Below are positions 60,027-64,000 of a stretch of 64,000 nucleotides of DNA, piece by piece. The stretch spans positions 1,938,001 through 2,002,000 of the forward strand of contig JAUTXW010000561.1 in NCBI GenBank assembly GCA_030620095.1, written 5' to 3'. Position 1 is the first letter of the stretch, and each line of letters opens with the position of its first letter. The DNA comes from Kuschelorhynchus macadamiae (taxonomy: Eukaryota; Arthropoda; Insecta; Coleoptera; Curculionidae). A model generated the notes under the pieces. That model searched no databases, was not told where the DNA came from, and saw only the letters and a program-made list of their open reading frames with translations. A program made the position numbers and the translations under genes.

Positions 60027-62760
60027 ATGACTAAGTTCCATATAATTCAATGGAATTGAAATGGATTATCTCACCACATTGAAGATACAAATTTTCTCAC
60101 TAAACTATTTTATCCCAAAATACTAGCAATACAAGAAACCAAAATAAAGATTACTGATAAATTTAGTTACAAAGGTTACACTTGCATAAGAAAAGTCATA
60201 AATAACCCTCATAAAGTTTCTGGAGGAGTCACACTACTAATTAACTTACCTCTCAATTAAATTAACGTCATATATACTTAGCCCCAAATACCCCAATTTC
60301 ACATACCGATTTAACTAATCTTATAAATCAACTACCTCCATCACTCCTCATAATGGGTGACCTCAATGCCCATAACACACTATGAGGCTCACGTCATACT
60401 GACCAAAGGGTCAAACTAATCTCCCATATACTTACCCAACATACTCTACATATACTCAATGATGGCGCTGCTCTCCCACAACATCAACAATAGACCTTTT
60501 TATCTGCAAATCCAGCCTCTTACCATATATCCATCAATCCGTCCTAGGTGACACTTACGGAAGCGACCATATACCCATTTCAATAGAAATATCATCACAT
60601 ATACCAACAATAACGCCACTCTCTACGTGTATTCTTAATAAAGCTAACTGGGAATCAGTATATGAACCTCCTACCTTTATACCAACTGATATAGAAGAAT
60701 ACAAAGATCTAATTACCAACAAGCCTTATCTTATTAAATCTTACAAGCCTCTGAAATGTTCATATACAAAACCCAAATTACAAAAAAAATACAGTCTCCT
60801 AGTGGAACGAACAATGCCATTTAGCTATTAAAGAAAGGAAACTTTCACTTAACAGATTTAAACATCATCCAACTACTCCAAACCTTGTCGCTTTCAAAAA
60901 GGCTAGGGCTCAATCAAAAAAGATAATTACACATGCTAAGAAATCATCTTAGAATCAATACACAACCAACATACTTCTAGTCATGAACTATGGAACAAAA
61001 TTAATATACTGAAAGACCTTCCTCCCCGATCAATAACTGGACTACTAGAAGACAATCAATGGCACTCAAACTCTCAAGATATAGGTAACATACTAGCTAC
61101 ATACTATCAATCCATATCGAACACCTAGTAGGCTTTGGCATGGTTATAAATAAATCATTCAACATGAATTCCCACACCACAGCCGTCTTCCTAGATATGT
61201 CTAAAGCCCTTGACTCAGTCAAAAGCTGGACAGTAATTAACACCCGCGACTCATGGAACATCAAAGGCGAACTCCGAAACTTCCTTGCGGAATTTCTCCG
61301 TCTGCGTCAGTACAGGGTCAAAGTTCATCATAAGTCCTACACTATTCCTAATAGCTATTAATAACATAAAATCATATATTCTTCCTATACTATAAAACTC
61401 AGACTTTTTGCAGATGACATACTATCACTTGATCAACTCTAACGTAAACATTCAGACGTGCCTAAATAATCTTAATAATTGGGCTCAAAATAACGGTCTT
61501 ACTGTCTCTCAAATAAAATCATCTACCATTTATTTTTTCAGGAAAAGGATTTGTAACAGAGTACAAACTTACATATTGATTCACACCAAATACCTAACAA
61601 ATCATATCATCACTTCAGTTTGGTCACTCACTCAAGTGGAAATATCACATAGACCTCTTAAATACAAAATGTAATAAAGACATCAATAATTATGCGTATG
61701 TTGTCAAACAGTGATTGGGGCTCAGAGAGGCCCTCTCTATTAAGAATATATAATTCCCTAATACAATCCAAATTGGATTATGACGCTATTGTCTATTCAT
61801 CTGCGCCCAAATCTTATCTTAGAAAACTAAACCCAATACTCAACATGTAGCAGCCTCTATTACGAATCTTAAACCCCATCACTACATTTTAGAAGAACCG
61901 ACCTTCTACTAAACTATGCACACTCCCTCTATTTCGAACCCTTTTTACCACACTATCATGAATTTTTCAACCCTCGACCAATAAGATCGTAAGTCAATAG
62001 AAAATATCTTCCAATCATCCCTAACCTATTTAAAAACCTAAAAATCAACTAAACCTGAATCTCTCACCCATCTTTACAACAGACCCTTTGCTATTTCCTT
62101 CATGGATCTCAATTCCCATTAACTATAACACAGAACTCGCCTCATTTAACAAACATGAGCTTTCATCAAATAATACATAAAAACTACAAGAAATTTAAAC
62201 AAATATACACCCAGTGGGTGCCGCATACTTCTGTAAATACAATGAAAAATCCTACTCTCCTCATGAAACCTAAACAACTATACTAACAGCTGAGCTACTA
62301 GCTATACTAAAAGCATTACAATACACAATAACTTCTCTCCATCCCAAATGGGTTATTATTACCGACTCATTCAACGCTATAAACTGTCTAAATCAATACT
62401 CTCCTAAATATACCATAGCTCAAGAAATAAAAAATACTCACACAAAGGGTATACATACAAAAAAATATCAATATCCTTCCTATGGATCCCTAGCCACATA
62501 GGAATATCTGGCAATAAAAGAGCGGATTACCTAGCCTCTAACCATTCCTCAACATATTGAACACCATATTCCATGAAAAAGATCTGAAAACTCATCACAT
62601 ATCATTAGTCAAGAAAATGATCCAATTGGAATGGGACCTATTAGATAACGCAAATAAATTACGAGTTAAAGACATATTTTTTACCAATCATTATCCACTA
62701 GATATTAGATGTGAGTCAATTGTGTCACCTGCAACCTAACACTCACTATATCTCACATAT
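60027..62760 (+). pseudogene. LINE ORF2: endonuclease, RT, RNase H, broken
   Basis: The start is near 60027 (MTKFHIIQWN, then NGLSHHIEDTNFL). Endonuclease blocks: PKILAIQETKIKI, KVSGGVTLLI and LLIMGDLNAHNTL. RT blocks: TTAVFLDMSKALDSV near 61180, LRLFADDILS near 61400 and NNWAQNNGLTVSQIKSSTIY. The RNase H block near 62290 reads ELLAILKALQYTI then WVIITDSFNAINCL. Many stops and frameshifts occur between the blocks. The reading order is intact, so this is one decayed copy. Confidence 0.85.
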
Positions 62761-62950
62761 TTGAACTATGCAAAAATATAAACATTTATTCATCACAAAA
62801 TACAATAGAGATATCAAAACAATTCTAAGCTATACACACATAGCTGAATTGATGGATTTCCTAAGAGATGTAAACTTATTCAAATATATATAAAACTACA
62901 CTTCCGACCAAAAAGAAAAGAAAATATACTAATAATAATTGTATATAACA

Positions 62951-63602
62951 TAATACTAAAGGAGGCTAAGAGACCCCGTTGTCGATGCGTCCCTAATCCA
63001 TGCAACTCACTCCTTTTTACCCTGACAATTTTTTACCCTTTTTTTAATTCTTGTCCTATGTTGAAAAATTAACCGTAGCGACTTGAATATTGCCTCATCG
63101 ATGTTTCAAAAAACGTCCTTCTATCAGATGCCACTGCTCAGTTGTTATTTTTTTTACCAGAAGACACCCATTTATCCTCTACGATTGACCTCAAATACAT
63201 TTCTTCTCTGACTTACTGTGAGTGAATTGGAGCGCACTGAATGTGAAGAACCACAAATTTCTAGAAATGCTCGGTCCTTTAACCCAATGAAATGTTCCGC
63301 TTATATAATTTATGATGTAATACCCTTTGTCTTTACTTGTTTAACTTGTGTAACCTGTAAAAAAATATATTACAACTTTTTTGTTTTTTTTTTAGGTCAT
63401 AACCGCCATTTTTAGCCGATGAGTTAGAGAACATATATGCATCTTGGAACTTTAAAGTGAATATCTATCATTGAACTCTGTGGGATGAGACATTTAGTAT
63501 GATCAATATAATTGGATCTATTTTTTTACGATTAAATCTGAAACTTTTCGCAAAACCATATCGTGATCAAACCGCTTCGGTCTTAAAATATATTTACACT
63601 TA
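62951..63602. other. No gene seen
   Basis: Sequence following the LINE; no coding block. The + strand open frame at 63218-63415 has no recognisable motif. Confidence 0.4.
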
Positions 63603-64000
63603 TATACAGGATGGTCGATAATGAATGCGACAAAAAGCAATCCTAGATTAAACTCGTCAAGATAATAATATTGAGCCCTATATGCGTTTGTAAAATGTCG
63701 CTCATTAATGAAATACAAGGTGTTAAAGTTTAAATCTGGAAATTGTTATTTTTCTATAGCTTAAGCTGTTTGTGAGATATCGACATAAAAACTGGTAATT
63801 GGGCATTTTCGGGGATGGGGAATACGACTAAATTCTATTTTTTTTTTCATGTAATATGTACAGGGCGCTTGTTACACCTACACTATACACTTGCTATTTC
63901 ATGTCATAATTTTTTTGTTAGTACCGTTTCATTATTTTATATTGAAAATGTGTTGATTTCTAAGAAAAAAAAGCAATACCAGATTTATTTCGATTAAACA
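63603..64000. mobile_element. Left end of a long-TIR mariner-type element (cut by window)
   Basis: Starts at TA followed by caggatggtcgataatgaat, with inner phrases acaaggtgttaaagttt and tgtgagatatcgac. This wording is usual for the long TIRs of insect mariner-type elements (compare 25726 and 17783). The transposase and the other end lie outside the window. Confidence 0.5.

Larger units (their letters stand above)
58530..62950 (+). mobile_element. Degraded LINE with endonuclease, RT and RNase H
   Basis: A + strand retrotransposon of about 4.4 kb. A CA-rich leader (58590-58700) is followed by a gag-like ORF1 with zinc knuckles, an APE-type endonuclease, RT and RNase H. The domain set fits the I/Jockey group. 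The base composition (A/C-rich on the + strand) differs from the surrounding AT-rich intron. Stops throughout make it inactive. Confidence 0.8.

Overview
The window reads as insect (arthropod) nuclear DNA. It is very AT-rich, has introns with GT...AG borders, contains more than a dozen (TA)n tracts (two of roughly 560 and 720 bp), and is packed with typical insect transposon families: Tc1/mariner relatives with long inverted repeats, P-element/THAP9-like elements, Penelope-like elements (PLEs), CR1-like and RNase H-bearing LINEs, a Ty3/gypsy relic and a hAT-type MITE. No bacterial features, operons or CRISPR arrays were seen. The species cannot be named from the sequence; a beetle or another insect with a large genome would fit.

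One host gene runs along the + strand through most of the window. Six exons are supported by splice sites and matching phases: 1802-2032, 2476-2621, 29856-30048, 36915-37100, 44293-44401 and 56453-56605. They encode about 340 residues: a highly charged Arg/Lys/Glu helix, an acidic linker, a segment carrying a KTVQF motif followed by a basic patch, a Pro-rich part with a DESDSDD stretch, a Gln-rich part and a poly-Pro part. The gene probably continues beyond both ends. Nearly everything else lies in its introns.

Intron 2 (27 kb) holds, in order: a LINE relic; a tandem array of ~450-bp units with an inverted copy; PLE-type ends with hammerhead-like motifs; a P-type transposon with TIRs and a target duplication (12997-17631); a decayed long-TIR transposon (17783-20456); and a chain in which a PLE end and three unrelated Tc1/mariner-superfamily elements sit between (TA)n blocks (20600-27907). 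One of these, 21766-24002, keeps an open 359-residue transposase. A hAT-like MITE with a perfect 8-bp duplication follows (28264-29098).

Intron 3 carries a second P-like relic split by a Tc1-type fragment, and a CR1-like LINE inserted in a PLE reverse transcriptase. Intron 4 carries a truncated mariner-type element, a foldback repeat and a Ty3/gypsy relic. Intron 5 carries a ~960-bp inverted-repeat element with a tRNA-like core, a PLE with RT, GIY-YIG endonuclease, TATA box and hammerhead core, a possible THAP-type exon on the minus strand, and a ~560-bp TA tract ending 112 bp before the last exon. The last 5.5 kb is a degraded LINE with gag-like zinc knuckles, endonuclease, RT and RNase H, plus the end of another long-TIR element.

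The most noteworthy pattern is the association of (TA)n tracts with two kinds of element: Tc1/mariner insertions that split one tract, and PLE-type ends that carry a TATA box and a hammerhead(-like) hairpin.
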